Shown in pieces: positions 4,973 through 12,122 of a stretch of 12,122 bases of DNA (the stretch's first letter is position 1; the number at the start of each line of letters is the position of its first letter). The stretch spans positions 1 to 12,122 of the forward strand of contig CAOMFZ010000048.1 of assembly GCA_948482415.1 (NCBI GenBank), in the 5' to 3' direction. The position numbers and the translations under genes were made by a program. The notes below the pieces were generated by a model that worked only from the letters and a program-made list of their open reading frames with translations, made no database searches and had not been told where the DNA came from. This DNA is from an uncultured Mailhella sp. GTDB lineage: Bacteria; Desulfobacterota; Desulfovibrionia; Desulfovibrionales; Desulfovibrionaceae.

Positions 4973-7030
4973 ATGGCATTGCAAAATCAACGTACATATG
5001 CATTTATCGGAACAGGAGGCTGTGGAAAAACCTCCATTGCTGAAATGCTTTTATTCCAATCAGGCATTATTAACCGCTTAGGATCTATTGAAGAAGGTAC
5101 AAGCGCGCTTGACTATGAACCGGAAGAAATTAAACGCCGCGGTTCTATTCAAGCCGGTTTTGCAAATTTCACCTGGAATAAAAATCCCCACTCTTTAATT
5201 GATATTCCCGGAGACAACAACTTTAACGCAGATGCGGAACTTTTGCTCAAAGCTGTTGACGGCGCTGTTCTTGTCATTGACGCCATTGACGGTGTCCGCC
5301 CTCAAACCAAGAAAATGTGGGCATATATCCAAAATGAAAAACTCCCAACCATTGTTTTTATCAATAAAATGGACAGAGACCTTGCCAATTTTGATATGGC
5401 TTTCAACAGCCTCTCTTCTACTCTTGGCATGAAACCTGTTGTTTTTTATATGCCCATTATTGAAAATAAAGAATTTGTCGGTCTTATTGATATTTTCCCT
5501 GCAAAAGCTTTGTATTTTATTGGTGACGGCAAAGTTGAAGAACGCGAAATCCCCGAAGAGTTAAAAGACGAAGCACACTTGCTCCGTGATATTTCCGTAG
5601 AAAATATTGCAGGCTCCAGTGAAGAGCTTATGGAAAAATTCCTTTCCGAGGGTACTCTTTCCATGGAAGAAATACAAAATGCCCTGCGTTCTGCAACCAT
5701 TCACCGCGATATCGTGCCTGTTCTGGTGGGCAGTGCACTTGCGAATAAAGGCGGCCGCCGACTTTTGAACTCCATTGACGCTTATATGCCGTCTCCTCTT
5801 GACAGAGCTCCGTATGTGGGCAAAGACGGCAGCGAACGCAAAGCCGACGATCCCGCTTGCTGTGCTTTTGTCTGCAAAACCCTTAATGACCCGTTCGCCG
5901 GCCATATCAATATTATGCGTGTTGTTTCAGGTACGCTTTCTTCTGATTCAATTCTCAAAAATATGACCTCGGAAGAAAATGAAAGAATGAGCTCCCTCAT
6001 TACCCTGAACGGTAAAGTACAAAACCAATGCAAAGATACTTTGCAGGCAGGCTCAATTATTGCGGTTGCAAAGCTCAAAAATACCCAAACAGGCGATACG
6101 CTGTGCGATGAAAAAGCTCCCTTTGAAATTCCTTGCCCGGATCCGCTTCCGCAGCTTATCAGCTACGGTATCAAAGCCGCTGTAAAGGGTGAAGAAGATA
6201 AAGTTTTTGCCGCTATCCAAAAACTCACGGAAGAAGATTTGAGTTTGAAACTTGTTCGTGATGAAGAAACAGGCGAAACCCTCCTTTCAGGTATGGGTCA
6301 GCTGCACATTGAAATTGCGGTTGAAAAAGCAAAACGCCGCGGCAAAATTGATATGCAGCTCACCACGCCAAAAATTCCTTACCGTGAAACCATTAAAGGC
6401 AAAGTCCAAGTCCAGGGCAGACATAAAAAACAATCCGGCGGTAAAGGACAATTCGGTGACTGCTGGATTGAAATGACACCTCTTGAACGCGGTGCAGGCT
6501 ATGAATTTGAAAACGCCATTGTGGGCGGTGCCATTCCAAAACAATATATTCCAGCTGTTGACAAAGGCATTCAGGAAAGTGCAAAACGCGGCTTCCTTGC
6601 AGGCTATCCGGTTGTTGACTTCAAGGTAAAACTCTATGACGGCTCCTACCACGATGTTGACTCCTCAGAAATGGCATTCAAACTGGCAGGCTCTTTGGCA
6701 TTCAAGAAAGCTATGGAAGAGCTGAAAGTCGTCTTGCTCGAACCTATCGCCCTTGTCACTGTTTCTTGTCCAGACGAATATTTTGGCGATATTGTCGGAG
6801 ATTTAGCTTCAAGACGCGGCAGAGTTTTAGGTTCTGACACAGATAAAGGCATTACTGAAATTAAAGCCAATGTGCCTATGAGCGAAATTATGCAATATGC
6901 TTCTGACCTGCGCAGCATGACCGGCGGTCAAGGTTTGTTCCTCATGGAATTTGACCACTACGACGAAGCTCCTCAGCCTGTTGTGGATAAAGTTGTTGCG
7001 GAATATCAACAAACAAAAACAGACGAATAA
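4973..7030 (+). CDS. EF-G-like translation factor GTPase (EF-G paralogue)
   Basis: The product has 685 residues and the full EF-G domain plan. The GTPase domain shows the P-loop GTGGCGKTS (13-21), a switch I with RRGSIQ (55-60), DIPG (77-80), NKMD (131-134) and GSA near residue 260. Domains II and III follow, then domain IV with QSGGKGQFGD, IPAVDKGIQES and SSEMAFKLAGS, and a domain V ending in RSMTGGQG. It belongs with the bacterial EF-G paralogues whose switch I reads 'EEIKR' rather than the canonical 'EQERGITI'. Switch II reads DIPGDNNF instead of DTPGHVDF, so the catalytic histidine is replaced by Asp81. GTP hydrolysis and translocation may therefore differ from canonical EF-G, and the main fusA is presumably elsewhere. 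The start has AGGAGA at 4962-4967. The gene is transcribed alone, divergent from trmFO, and ends at a strong terminator. It could act in ribosome recycling or under stress; its role is not established. Confidence 0.92.
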   Translation: MALQNQRTYAFIGTGGCGKTSIAEMLLFQSGIINRLGSIEEGTSALDYEPEEIKRRGSIQAGFANFTWNKNPHSLIDIPGDNNFNADAELLLKAVDGAVLVIDAIDGVRPQTKKMWAYIQNEKLPTIVFINKMDRDLANFDMAFNSLSSTLGMKPVVFYMPIIENKEFVGLIDIFPAKALYFIGDGKVEEREIPEELKDEAHLLRDISVENIAGSSEELMEKFLSEGTLSMEEIQNALRSATIHRDIVPVLVGSALANKGGRRLLNSIDAYMPSPLDRAPYVGKDGSERKADDPACCAFVCKTLNDPFAGHINIMRVVSGTLSSDSILKNMTSEENERMSSLITLNGKVQNQCKDTLQAGSIIAVAKLKNTQTGDTLCDEKAPFEIPCPDPLPQLISYGIKAAVKGEEDKVFAAIQKLTEEDLSLKLVRDEETGETLLSGMGQLHIEIAVEKAKRRGKIDMQLTTPKIPYRETIKGKVQVQGRHKKQSGGKGQFGDCWIEMTPLERGAGYEFENAIVGGAIPKQYIPAVDKGIQESAKRGFLAGYPVVDFKVKLYDGSYHDVDSSEMAFKLAGSLAFKKAMEELKVVLLEPIALVTVSCPDEYFGDIVGDLASRRGRVLGSDTDKGITEIKANVPMSEIMQYASDLRSMTGGQGLFLMEFDHYDEAPQPVVDKVVAEYQQTKTDE

Positions 7031-7053
7031 TTGTCTTATACCTCCTCTTTTGT

Positions 7054-7085
7054 GCCCCTTTTATGTCTCGTAAAAGGGGCTTTTT
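7054..7085 (+). terminator. Rho-independent terminator of the EF-G-like gene
   Basis: A perfect 10-bp stem, GCCCCTTTTA (7054-7063) with TAAAAGGGGC (7071-7080), encloses the 7-base loop TGTCTCG and is followed at once by TTTTT (7081-7085). It begins 24 bases after the stop codon and should separate this gene from the thiolase gene downstream. Confidence 0.92.
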
Positions 7086-7099
7086 GTGCCATAAAAAGA

Positions 7100-7128
7100 T
7101 TGACCAAAAAAAAAGCCTGTGGCAGAAT
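7100..7128 (+). promoter_or_regulatory. Candidate promoter of the tRNA thiolase gene
   Basis: TTGACC (7100-7105, five of six matches) and CAGAAT (7123-7128, four of six) are 17 bases apart, directly after the terminator. A start near 7135 would leave a leader of about 23 bases containing the GGAG ribosome site at 7149-7152. Confidence 0.4.
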
Positions 7129-7157
7129 TTTTTCCTACCTGCCCTTTTGGAGAAAAT

Positions 7158-8075
7158 ATGAAATGTACACGTTGTAAAGCCACTGCCATTATTGATTTGC
7201 CTTCACACAATGCTGCATTTTGCGAAGAGTGTTTTATCCGTTTTTTTGAAAAGCAAGTCCAAAAAGGCATTGACCAGCATAAGCTCCTTGAAAAAGACGA
7301 AAAAGTGCTTGTGGCTCTTTCAGGCGGCAAAGACTCCCTTGCCCTGGCGCTTGTGCTTTCCCGTTTGGGCTATCAGGTCACAGGACTGCATATTGATTTA
7401 TCCATTGGTACTTCATCTCAAAAATCACGGGCTGTGGTGGAGCGTTTCTGCGAAAAACACAGTATTCCTCTAATTGTAAAAGAGATGGAAAAAGAAGGAC
7501 TTGCCATACCCAAGGTTAAAGCCTGTCTCAACCGTCCGATTTGTTCTGCCTGCGGAAAAATTAAACGCTATTATTTCAACCGGACGGCGCGGGAACTGGG
7601 CTTTGACGCCCTTGCCACAGGGCATAATCTTGATGATGAAATTGCACGCCTGACCAGCAATACCCTGCGCTGGGACAGAGCCTATCTGAGCGACCAGGGA
7701 CCAATTCTTCCTGATGAAGAGGGTTTTCGCAAAAAAATCAAACCGCTTTGGCGTGTCAGTGAATATGAAACAGCCCATTATGCCTTTCTCATGGGCATTG
7801 AAAACCATTATGCACCCTGCCCCTACAGTACAGGCGCAAGTTTTTCCACGCTGAAAAGTCTTTGGATTGATTTGGAACTTGCCATGCCCGGACGTAAACT
7901 CGACTTTTACCAAGGCTTTTTAGAACGCGGCAGACCTGCTTTTATGCAGGAAGAACAAATCAAAGGAGAAGCATTATCTCCCTGCCCAAAATGCGGTTAT
8001 CCCACATCTTCCGGCGATCTTTGCGGGGTGTGCAGAATAAAACTTGCTTTGCAGGAAAAAGAGCAAAAACAATAA
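7158..8075 (+). CDS. TtuA/TtcA-family tRNA thiolase (PP-loop ATPase with zinc fingers)
   Basis: This 305-residue cytosolic enzyme adenylates a tRNA base and replaces oxygen with sulfur. The PP-loop SGGKDS lies at 55-60. An N-terminal zinc finger uses C3, C6, C22 and C25, and a C-terminal one uses C276, C279, C289 and C292. C129 and C132 (ICSACGK) with C221 (PCPYS) match in position the three [4Fe-4S] ligands of Thermus TtuA (130, 133, 222). TGHNLDDE (154-161) is the family's second ATP motif. The two zinc fingers place it in the TtuA/Ncs6 group rather than with TtcA. TtuA thiolates 5-methyluridine-54, the nucleotide that TrmFO, encoded 2.4 kb upstream, methylates. No TtuB-like sulfur carrier is encoded in this window. 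The ATG at 7158 is chosen over GTG at 7119 because of the GGAG site and the cysteine pair beginning at residue 3. Ncs6-like U34 thiolation or C32 thiolation remain alternatives. Confidence 0.87.
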   Translation: MKCTRCKATAIIDLPSHNAAFCEECFIRFFEKQVQKGIDQHKLLEKDEKVLVALSGGKDSLALALVLSRLGYQVTGLHIDLSIGTSSQKSRAVVERFCEKHSIPLIVKEMEKEGLAIPKVKACLNRPICSACGKIKRYYFNRTARELGFDALATGHNLDDEIARLTSNTLRWDRAYLSDQGPILPDEEGFRKKIKPLWRVSEYETAHYAFLMGIENHYAPCPYSTGASFSTLKSLWIDLELAMPGRKLDFYQGFLERGRPAFMQEEQIKGEALSPCPKCGYPTSSGDLCGVCRIKLALQEKEQKQ

Positions 8076-8361
8076 AAATATTTACAATTTTGTAAAATTT
8101 TTATTTCATTTTATAAATAATACAATATTGTGTTAATTTAAAATTTTTTTCCATTTTTTATTCCAACTATGTAATAATTGTATATTTTTCTGACAATAAA
8201 CTGCATTAAATCAAGCGATTACTCTTCACTCTACTGTTTCTATAAATTCCCTTGCGTGCAGACTTTTTTTTTGATAGAACATTTTTGTAAAAACAAATAA
8301 CAATACTGTTAAAATTTGCAGCACTTGTTTTTTTACAGTACATTTTTTTATGGAGGAAGCA
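8076..8361. other. AT-rich intergenic region upstream of the TRAP operon
   Basis: This 286-base gap is strongly AT-rich. Just after the thiolase gene lies a weak stem, TTTACA-ATTT-TGTAAA (8081-8096), followed by a T-rich run, which could be a poor terminator. A 10-base palindrome, ACAATATTGT, lies at 8122-8131. Close to the binding-protein gene an imperfect inverted repeat pairs TACTGTTAAAA (8304-8314) with TTTTTACAGTA (8330-8340), with one T-T mismatch. It ends 11 bases before the GGAGG ribosome site and could be an operator or a leader hairpin. I find no confident -35/-10 pair and no sigma-54 site. TTGTAA (8285-8290) and TAAAAT (8310-8315) are 19 bases apart and weak. A 76-codon minus-strand frame at 8226-8456 has no family resemblance and runs into the binding-protein gene. 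Confidence 0.4.
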
Positions 8362-9339
8362 ATGCATAAATTTTTTAATCGCTTTGCTCTTGCGTTAGTT
8401 GGTCTTGGTATGTGCTTTATGCCCTTGCAAGCAGAAGCAAAAACAAACTTTATCACTATTGGAACCGGCGGTATTACCGGCGTTTACTACCCAACCGGCG
8501 GAGCAATAGCAAAGATTGTTAATGATCGTGCTGAATTTGGGATTAAAGCCACTGCTGAAGCAACAGGTGCTTCAATTTTCAATATTAATGCAGTCAAAGG
8601 CGGCAACCTTGATTTTGGTATTGCCCAAGCTGACAGCCAATATTTAGCTTATAACGGCAAAGGCGAATGGGAAGGACAGCCTATTACCGAACTTCGCTCT
8701 GTTTTCTCTTTGGCTCCTGAAATGATTACTTTTGTTGTTGCCGAAGATTCCGGCATTAAAACGATTAATGATGTAAAGGGAAAAGTTATCAATATCGGCA
8801 ACCCCGGTTCCGGCAACCGCCAGAATGCCATTGATATTTTCAATGCCCTTGGCATCAACTATGAAAAAGATTTCAAAGCCGAAAGCCTCAAAGCAGCTGA
8901 CGCTCCGCGTATGCTTCAGGACGGACGTATTGACGGTTTCTTCTATACTGTCGGACATCCAAACGGAAATATCAAAGAAGCAACTGCAGGCATGAGAAAA
9001 GCACGCATTATTGCTATTCCTGAAATTAAAGAACTTTTTGCCGTTGCTCCTTACTATTCCATGGACAGCATTGACATGACCCAATATCCGGAAGCCACCA
9101 ATGCCGGCGAAGGCAAAATTACCACTGTCGGCATGAAAGCAACCCTTATTACTTCCGCAAACATTGACGAAGAAGTTGTGTACAATCTGACAAAAGCTGT
9201 TTTTGAAAACCTTGACGAACTGCGCACTCTCCACCCTGCTCTTGCCAACCTGACCAAAGAAGGCATGCTCGAAGGCTTGTCTGCTCCGCTCCACAAAGGT
9301 GCTGAACGCTACTATAAAGAAGTTGGCTTAATTAAATAA
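8362..9339 (+). CDS. TAXI-family TRAP transporter solute-binding protein
   Basis: This periplasmic receptor of a TRAP transporter captures its ligand and hands it to the membrane permease. The 325-residue precursor has a signal peptide: a basic start (MHKFFNR), a hydrophobic core at 8-20, and a likely cut after A-E-A (24-26). The mature protein opens with ITIGTGGITGVYYPTGGAIA, the TAXI hallmark, and has NPGSGNRQ near residue 152 plus the FFYTVGHPN segment typical of the family. TAXI receptors are unrelated in sequence to DctP receptors; the few characterised ones bind glutamate or 2-oxoglutarate, so a carboxylate is likely but unproven. The start is the ATG at 8362, served by GGAGG (8352-8356). 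The in-frame ATG at 8350 overlaps that site and would only lengthen the signal peptide. Two stem-loops separate it from the permease gene, which fits higher expression of the receptor than of the permease. Confidence 0.93.
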   Translation: MHKFFNRFALALVGLGMCFMPLQAEAKTNFITIGTGGITGVYYPTGGAIAKIVNDRAEFGIKATAEATGASIFNINAVKGGNLDFGIAQADSQYLAYNGKGEWEGQPITELRSVFSLAPEMITFVVAEDSGIKTINDVKGKVINIGNPGSGNRQNAIDIFNALGINYEKDFKAESLKAADAPRMLQDGRIDGFFYTVGHPNGNIKEATAGMRKARIIAIPEIKELFAVAPYYSMDSIDMTQYPEATNAGEGKITTVGMKATLITSANIDEEVVYNLTKAVFENLDELRTLHPALANLTKEGMLEGLSAPLHKGAERYYKEVGLIK

Positions 9340-9361
9340 GTAAGGTATAAGATCTTCTTCC

Positions 9362-9420
9362 TGCCGGGGGGATACAAAATCCCCCCTTTTGCGGCAAAAT
9401 TTGTTTTGCACGATTTTTTT
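9362..9420 (+). terminator. Tandem stem-loops between receptor and permease genes
   Basis: A perfect 8-bp stem, GGGGGGAT (9366-9373) with ATCCCCCC (9379-9386), has loop ACAAA and is followed by TTTT. An outer TGCC (9362-9365) and GGCA (9393-9396) can extend it. A second stem, GCAAAA (9394-9399) with TTTTGC (9404-9409), has loop TTTG and leads after ACGA into a run of seven T (9414-9420). Together they probably terminate part of the transcription or protect the receptor mRNA end, lowering permease expression. They do not look like a full operon end, because the permease gene has no clear promoter of its own. Confidence 0.75.
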
Positions 9421-9436
9421 ATTTAAAAGGAACAGT

Positions 9437-11542
9437 ATGAAAAAGAAAAAAGAATCAGCCTTTAAACCCGACTCCTACCGTGAGGAAATGATCAAGGGTG
9501 AGCACGGTCTGCGCGGCGAAGGTTCTGGTTTTACTGAAAATCTTACTCTGATTATCGGACTGATGTGGTCTTTATTCCAGCTTGCGTCAGCAGGTTTTAT
9601 CCTTATTGACGCAATTTTCGTTCGTGCAATTCACTTAACCTTTGCCATTACGCTGGTTTATCTCAATATTCCCATGTTTAAACGCGGAAACAGCGGGGAT
9701 TGGGACAAGCGTATTTTGCTTGCCATGAACAGAGTGACTGTTCTGGACTATATTTTCGCAATTTTTGCTGCATTTTCAGCTCTTTATATTATTCTTGACT
9801 ATATGGGCATAGCTTCCCGCGCCGGACTTCCCATTACCCGTGATATTATTTTTGGCTTCCTGCTGATTATTTTGCTGCTGGAAGCTACCCGCCGCGTTAT
9901 TGGACCTGCTCTTCCCACCATTGCGACAATTTTTATTATCTATGTTTTTTCCGGTCCCTATTTACCCGATTTTCTCGCTTTTAAAGGAGCGTCACTTTCC
10001 CGCTTTATTTCACAAATGACCATGGACGCCGAAGGGATTTACGGTGTTCCTCTGCAGGTTTCTGCAACGGTTGTTTTCCTTTTTGTTTTATTTGGAACCA
10101 TGCTTGAACGCGCCGGCGGCGGACAATTCTTTATCCGTCTTGCCATTGCCGGTTTAGGACACTTCAAAGGCGGTGCCGCTAAAGCCGCTGTTTTAGGCAG
10201 TGCTTTGACGGGTATGATTTCCGGTTCCAGTATTGCAAACGTTGTGACAACCGGTACCTTTACCATTCCGCTTATGAAAAAAATGGGCTATCCTGCAACC
10301 AAAGCTGCGGCTATTGAAGTTGCCGCTTCCACGAACGGACAGCTTGCACCGCCTGTTATGGGGGCTGCTGCTTTTATTATTGCAGAATACGTCAATATTC
10401 CCTATATCGAAGTGGCGAAAGCTGCGGCAATTCCAGCCTTTGCCTCCTATGTTGCCTTGCTTTGGATTACCCATGTGGAAGCAAGCAAACTGGGCATGCA
10501 GGGCTTGCCAAAATCCGCTCTTCCCAATGTCAAAGAAACACTGAAAGAGGGCTGGGTCTTTCTCATTCCTATTTTCATGCTCCTCTATGAACTTGTTTTT
10601 GCACAGCATTCTGCCGAAATGAGCGTGTTCCGTGCAATTTGTGTGCTCAGCGTAATGATGATCGGCACAAGCTATATCCGCGCACGTTTATACGGGCTTC
10701 CTCGTCTCTACAGTTTAAAACTTGCGCTCAAGGAATGGCTGCTTTCCCTTTCAGCAGGAGCAACCAGTATGGCCGGTGTTGCCCTTGCCACCGCCTGTGC
10801 AGGTATTATTGTGGGCTGTATTTCCCTTGGACTTGGACAGCAAATCACCACTTTTGTGGAAATTTTATCCATGAATAATATTTTGCTGCTTCTGTGTATC
10901 ACGGCTCTTGCCAGCCTTTTGCTGGGTATGGGTTTACCTACCACTGCAAACTATATTATTATGGCATCCCTCACAGCTCCTATTCTTGTGCGGCTTGCGT
11001 CCAATGTGGATATTCACGGCATGAATTTGACTGTACCGCTTTTGGCTGCGCACCTCTATTGTCTCTATTTCGGTATTCTGGCTGATGATACGCCGCCTGT
11101 GGGACTGGCTGCCTATGCAGGCGCCGCCATTGCCGAAGCATCCCCGATTGCCACAGGAGTACAGGGATTCTGGTATGATATCAGAACTGCCATTTTGCCG
11201 CTCATGTTCTTTTTCAACCATGATATTATTTTATGGAATATTCATTCCCTGCCCATGGGCTTGTTTATTTTCGGCATGACCTGCCTCGGCACCATTTGCT
11301 TTGCGTCTTTTACCCAAGGCTGGTTTATCAATAAAAATAATACACTGGAAAAAGCTCTTCTTGCTTTTAACACTGTTTTATTCCTCAATCCTTTCCTGAT
11401 TACAGGTTTTGTTTTACCCTACGAATATCGTTATACGGGCTATGCTCTTGGCGCTGCCATTATGGGACTTGTTTATCTCATGCAAAAAGCACGTCCTAAT
11501 GATGTAAAACCCATGAAAGCACCTAAGTACGATATTATCTAA
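9437..11542 (+). CDS. TRAP transporter permease, fused DctQ-DctM subunits
   Basis: This inner-membrane subunit of the TAXI-TRAP system imports the ligand using an ion gradient rather than ATP. The 701 residues form a 4TM/12TM fusion. The first 30 residues are hydrophilic and cytoplasmic. A small DctQ-like part with about four hydrophobic segments follows (about 35-170), then the large DctM part. Within DctM, MISGSSIANVVTTGTF (260-275), STNGQLAPPVMGAAAF (298-313), LGMGLPTTANYI (496-507) and YFGILADDTPPVGLAAYA (544-561) correspond to the family's re-entrant and substrate-path segments. Further hydrophobic segments continue to about residue 683. The ATG at 9437 is preferred over an upstream in-frame start at 9389 because of the AAGGA site (9427-9431) and because the upstream part would lie within the stem-loop region. 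The gene follows the receptor by 97 bases and precedes the zinc-ribbon gene by 12. Confidence 0.93.
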   Translation: MKKKKESAFKPDSYREEMIKGEHGLRGEGSGFTENLTLIIGLMWSLFQLASAGFILIDAIFVRAIHLTFAITLVYLNIPMFKRGNSGDWDKRILLAMNRVTVLDYIFAIFAAFSALYIILDYMGIASRAGLPITRDIIFGFLLIILLLEATRRVIGPALPTIATIFIIYVFSGPYLPDFLAFKGASLSRFISQMTMDAEGIYGVPLQVSATVVFLFVLFGTMLERAGGGQFFIRLAIAGLGHFKGGAAKAAVLGSALTGMISGSSIANVVTTGTFTIPLMKKMGYPATKAAAIEVAASTNGQLAPPVMGAAAFIIAEYVNIPYIEVAKAAAIPAFASYVALLWITHVEASKLGMQGLPKSALPNVKETLKEGWVFLIPIFMLLYELVFAQHSAEMSVFRAICVLSVMMIGTSYIRARLYGLPRLYSLKLALKEWLLSLSAGATSMAGVALATACAGIIVGCISLGLGQQITTFVEILSMNNILLLLCITALASLLLGMGLPTTANYIIMASLTAPILVRLASNVDIHGMNLTVPLLAAHLYCLYFGILADDTPPVGLAAYAGAAIAEASPIATGVQGFWYDIRTAILPLMFFFNHDIILWNIHSLPMGLFIFGMTCLGTICFASFTQGWFINKNNTLEKALLAFNTVLFLNPFLITGFVLPYEYRYTGYALGAAIMGLVYLMQKARPNDVKPMKAPKYDII

Positions 11543-11554
11543 GAGGATTGGCAT

Positions 11555-12055
11555 ATGCATTTCACGAAAAATATTCATAAAAATACTATTCCCAAATTCA
11601 ACAGACCTATCCAAACCATAAAAAAGAAAAAACGCCGTATTCAAAAACACGGCAAAGAACCTGTCCTTGTCTGCTCTAAATGCAAAACGGTTTTCCCTGA
11701 ATTTTTAGCCCGCTGCCCACAGTGCGGCAGCCGTGACTGGCAGGGATTATCTGAAATCAACCCTTATAATAATGCGCCGCTGGAACAATTCTTGAAACTT
11801 TGCGGACACCTTATGTGGCTCGGCGGTTCCTTTGCCTGCATTTTTCTTTTGTGGCAAACCACTTCCAACGACCAGGCTTATAACGAACTCTTAATTTTAT
11901 CTGCAATTTTAGTGGCAGCTTTTGGCATCCTTGCCTCTGTAGGATATTTTGGTCTGAGCGAAATTAATCGCCGCGTGGAACGTATCCAAAGATATTTACG
12001 CGCTTTCCCGGAAATTTTCCATATTCATCAAAAACGCCCGCGCTATAAGCATTAG
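11555..12055 (+). CDS. Zinc-ribbon protein with two membrane segments
   Basis: I recognise the architecture but not a named family. The 166-residue protein begins with a very basic region (1-33, many Lys, Arg and His). A zinc ribbon follows, with C40-x2-C43 and C54-x2-C57 (VCSKCKTVF and RCPQCGS). Two hydrophobic segments at about 85-101 and 111-134 form a hairpin with a short polar turn (TTSNDQ). The C-terminus is basic and probably cytoplasmic. The positive charges on both ends predict that both termini face the cytoplasm, with the ribbon inside. The ATG has a GAGGA site (11543-11547) and lies 12 bases after the permease stop codon, so it belongs to the TRAP operon and may be translationally coupled. 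It could be an accessory, regulatory or assembly factor of the transporter, or simply a cotranscribed housekeeping gene. Confidence 0.82.
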   Translation: MHFTKNIHKNTIPKFNRPIQTIKKKKRRIQKHGKEPVLVCSKCKTVFPEFLARCPQCGSRDWQGLSEINPYNNAPLEQFLKLCGHLMWLGGSFACIFLLWQTTSNDQAYNELLILSAILVAAFGILASVGYFGLSEINRRVERIQRYLRAFPEIFHIHQKRPRYKH

Positions 12056-12117
12056 AGCATTTCCGATAAATCTTGCGACTTTTCTATGCAGGGGGAAAAC
12101 TTTATCTCTGCTGTCCA
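12054..12117 (-). repeat. Inverted copy of left-edge repeat motifs
   Basis: AGAGCATTTCCG (12054-12065) is the exact reverse complement of 288-299, and ATCTCTGCTGTCCA (12104-12117) is the exact reverse complement of 42-55. Read on the minus strand, the two motifs occur in the same order as at the left edge, but 38 bases apart rather than about 115-230. The first motif starts on the last two bases of the zinc-ribbon gene's stop codon. I see no good terminator in the rest of this tail. Confidence 0.6.
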
Positions 12118-12122
12118 GTTCT

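Noticed and set aside
7119..7157. GTG start giving a longer thiolase
   Set aside because: The added 13 residues precede the conserved zinc finger, and the ATG at 7158 has GGAG at ideal spacing.
8226..8456. Minus-strand 76-codon frame upstream of the TRAP receptor gene
   Set aside because: It is rich in Lys, Phe and Val from AT-rich DNA, overlaps the receptor gene, and matches nothing I recognise.
8644..9294. 216-codon minus-strand frame opposite the TAXI receptor gene
   Set aside because: It is a cysteine- and phenylalanine-rich shadow of a clear family member on the other strand.

Overview
This is about 12 kb of ordinary chromosomal DNA from a moderately AT-rich bacterium. It carries ten confident protein genes, a toxin-antitoxin pair and a repeat-rich edge at each end. 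I saw no rRNA, tRNA, CRISPR array, transposase or phage gene. A folate-dependent TrmFO, a TAXI-type TRAP transporter with fused membrane subunits, an EF-G paralogue and a TtuA-like thiolase together suggest a Desulfovibrionales-type bacterium (Thermodesulfobacteriota). That placement is inferred from gene content only, not from a marker gene.

Layout. Positions 1-378 hold degenerate repeats and no convincing gene. A Dabb-domain protein (minus, 379-684) is divergent from a three-gene plus-strand cluster: an 85-aa unknown protein, a CysK-type cysteine synthase, and a GNAT acetyltransferase (782-2632). The two transcription units appear to start from back-to-back promoters that share the same -35 bases. 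A RelB/RelE module (2738-3218) follows, with a palindromic operator at its promoter and a TTG-started toxin gene that overlaps the antitoxin. trmFO (minus, 3277-4779) converges on it. Divergent from trmFO is an EF-G-like GTPase (4973-7030), closed by a textbook terminator at 7054-7085. Next is a TtuA/TtcA-family tRNA thiolase (7158-8075), probably with its own promoter. After an AT-rich gap of 286 bases comes a transport operon: a TAXI periplasmic binding protein (8362-9339), two stem-loops, a fused DctQ-DctM permease (9437-11542) and a small zinc-ribbon membrane protein (11555-12055). The last 67 bases contain inverted copies of motifs from the left edge.

How the genes may work together. TrmFO makes 5-methyluridine at tRNA position 54, and TtuA-type enzymes thiolate that same nucleotide, so the central block may serve T-loop modification. 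The EF-G paralogue between them also acts, or once acted, on the ribosome. Cysteine synthase supplies cysteine, the usual sulfur source for tRNA thiolation, but a link to the other cluster is speculative. The TRAP genes form an independent uptake system for an unknown, probably carboxylate, substrate.

The main oddities are: a cysteine synthase with Leu in place of Thr in its TSGNTG loop; a TrmFO with a charged insertion of about 50 residues; an EF-G-like GTPase with Asp in place of the catalytic His; a zinc-ribbon protein attached to a TRAP operon; and inverted dispersed repeats at both edges. No single locus here is clearly an undescribed defence or mobile system.
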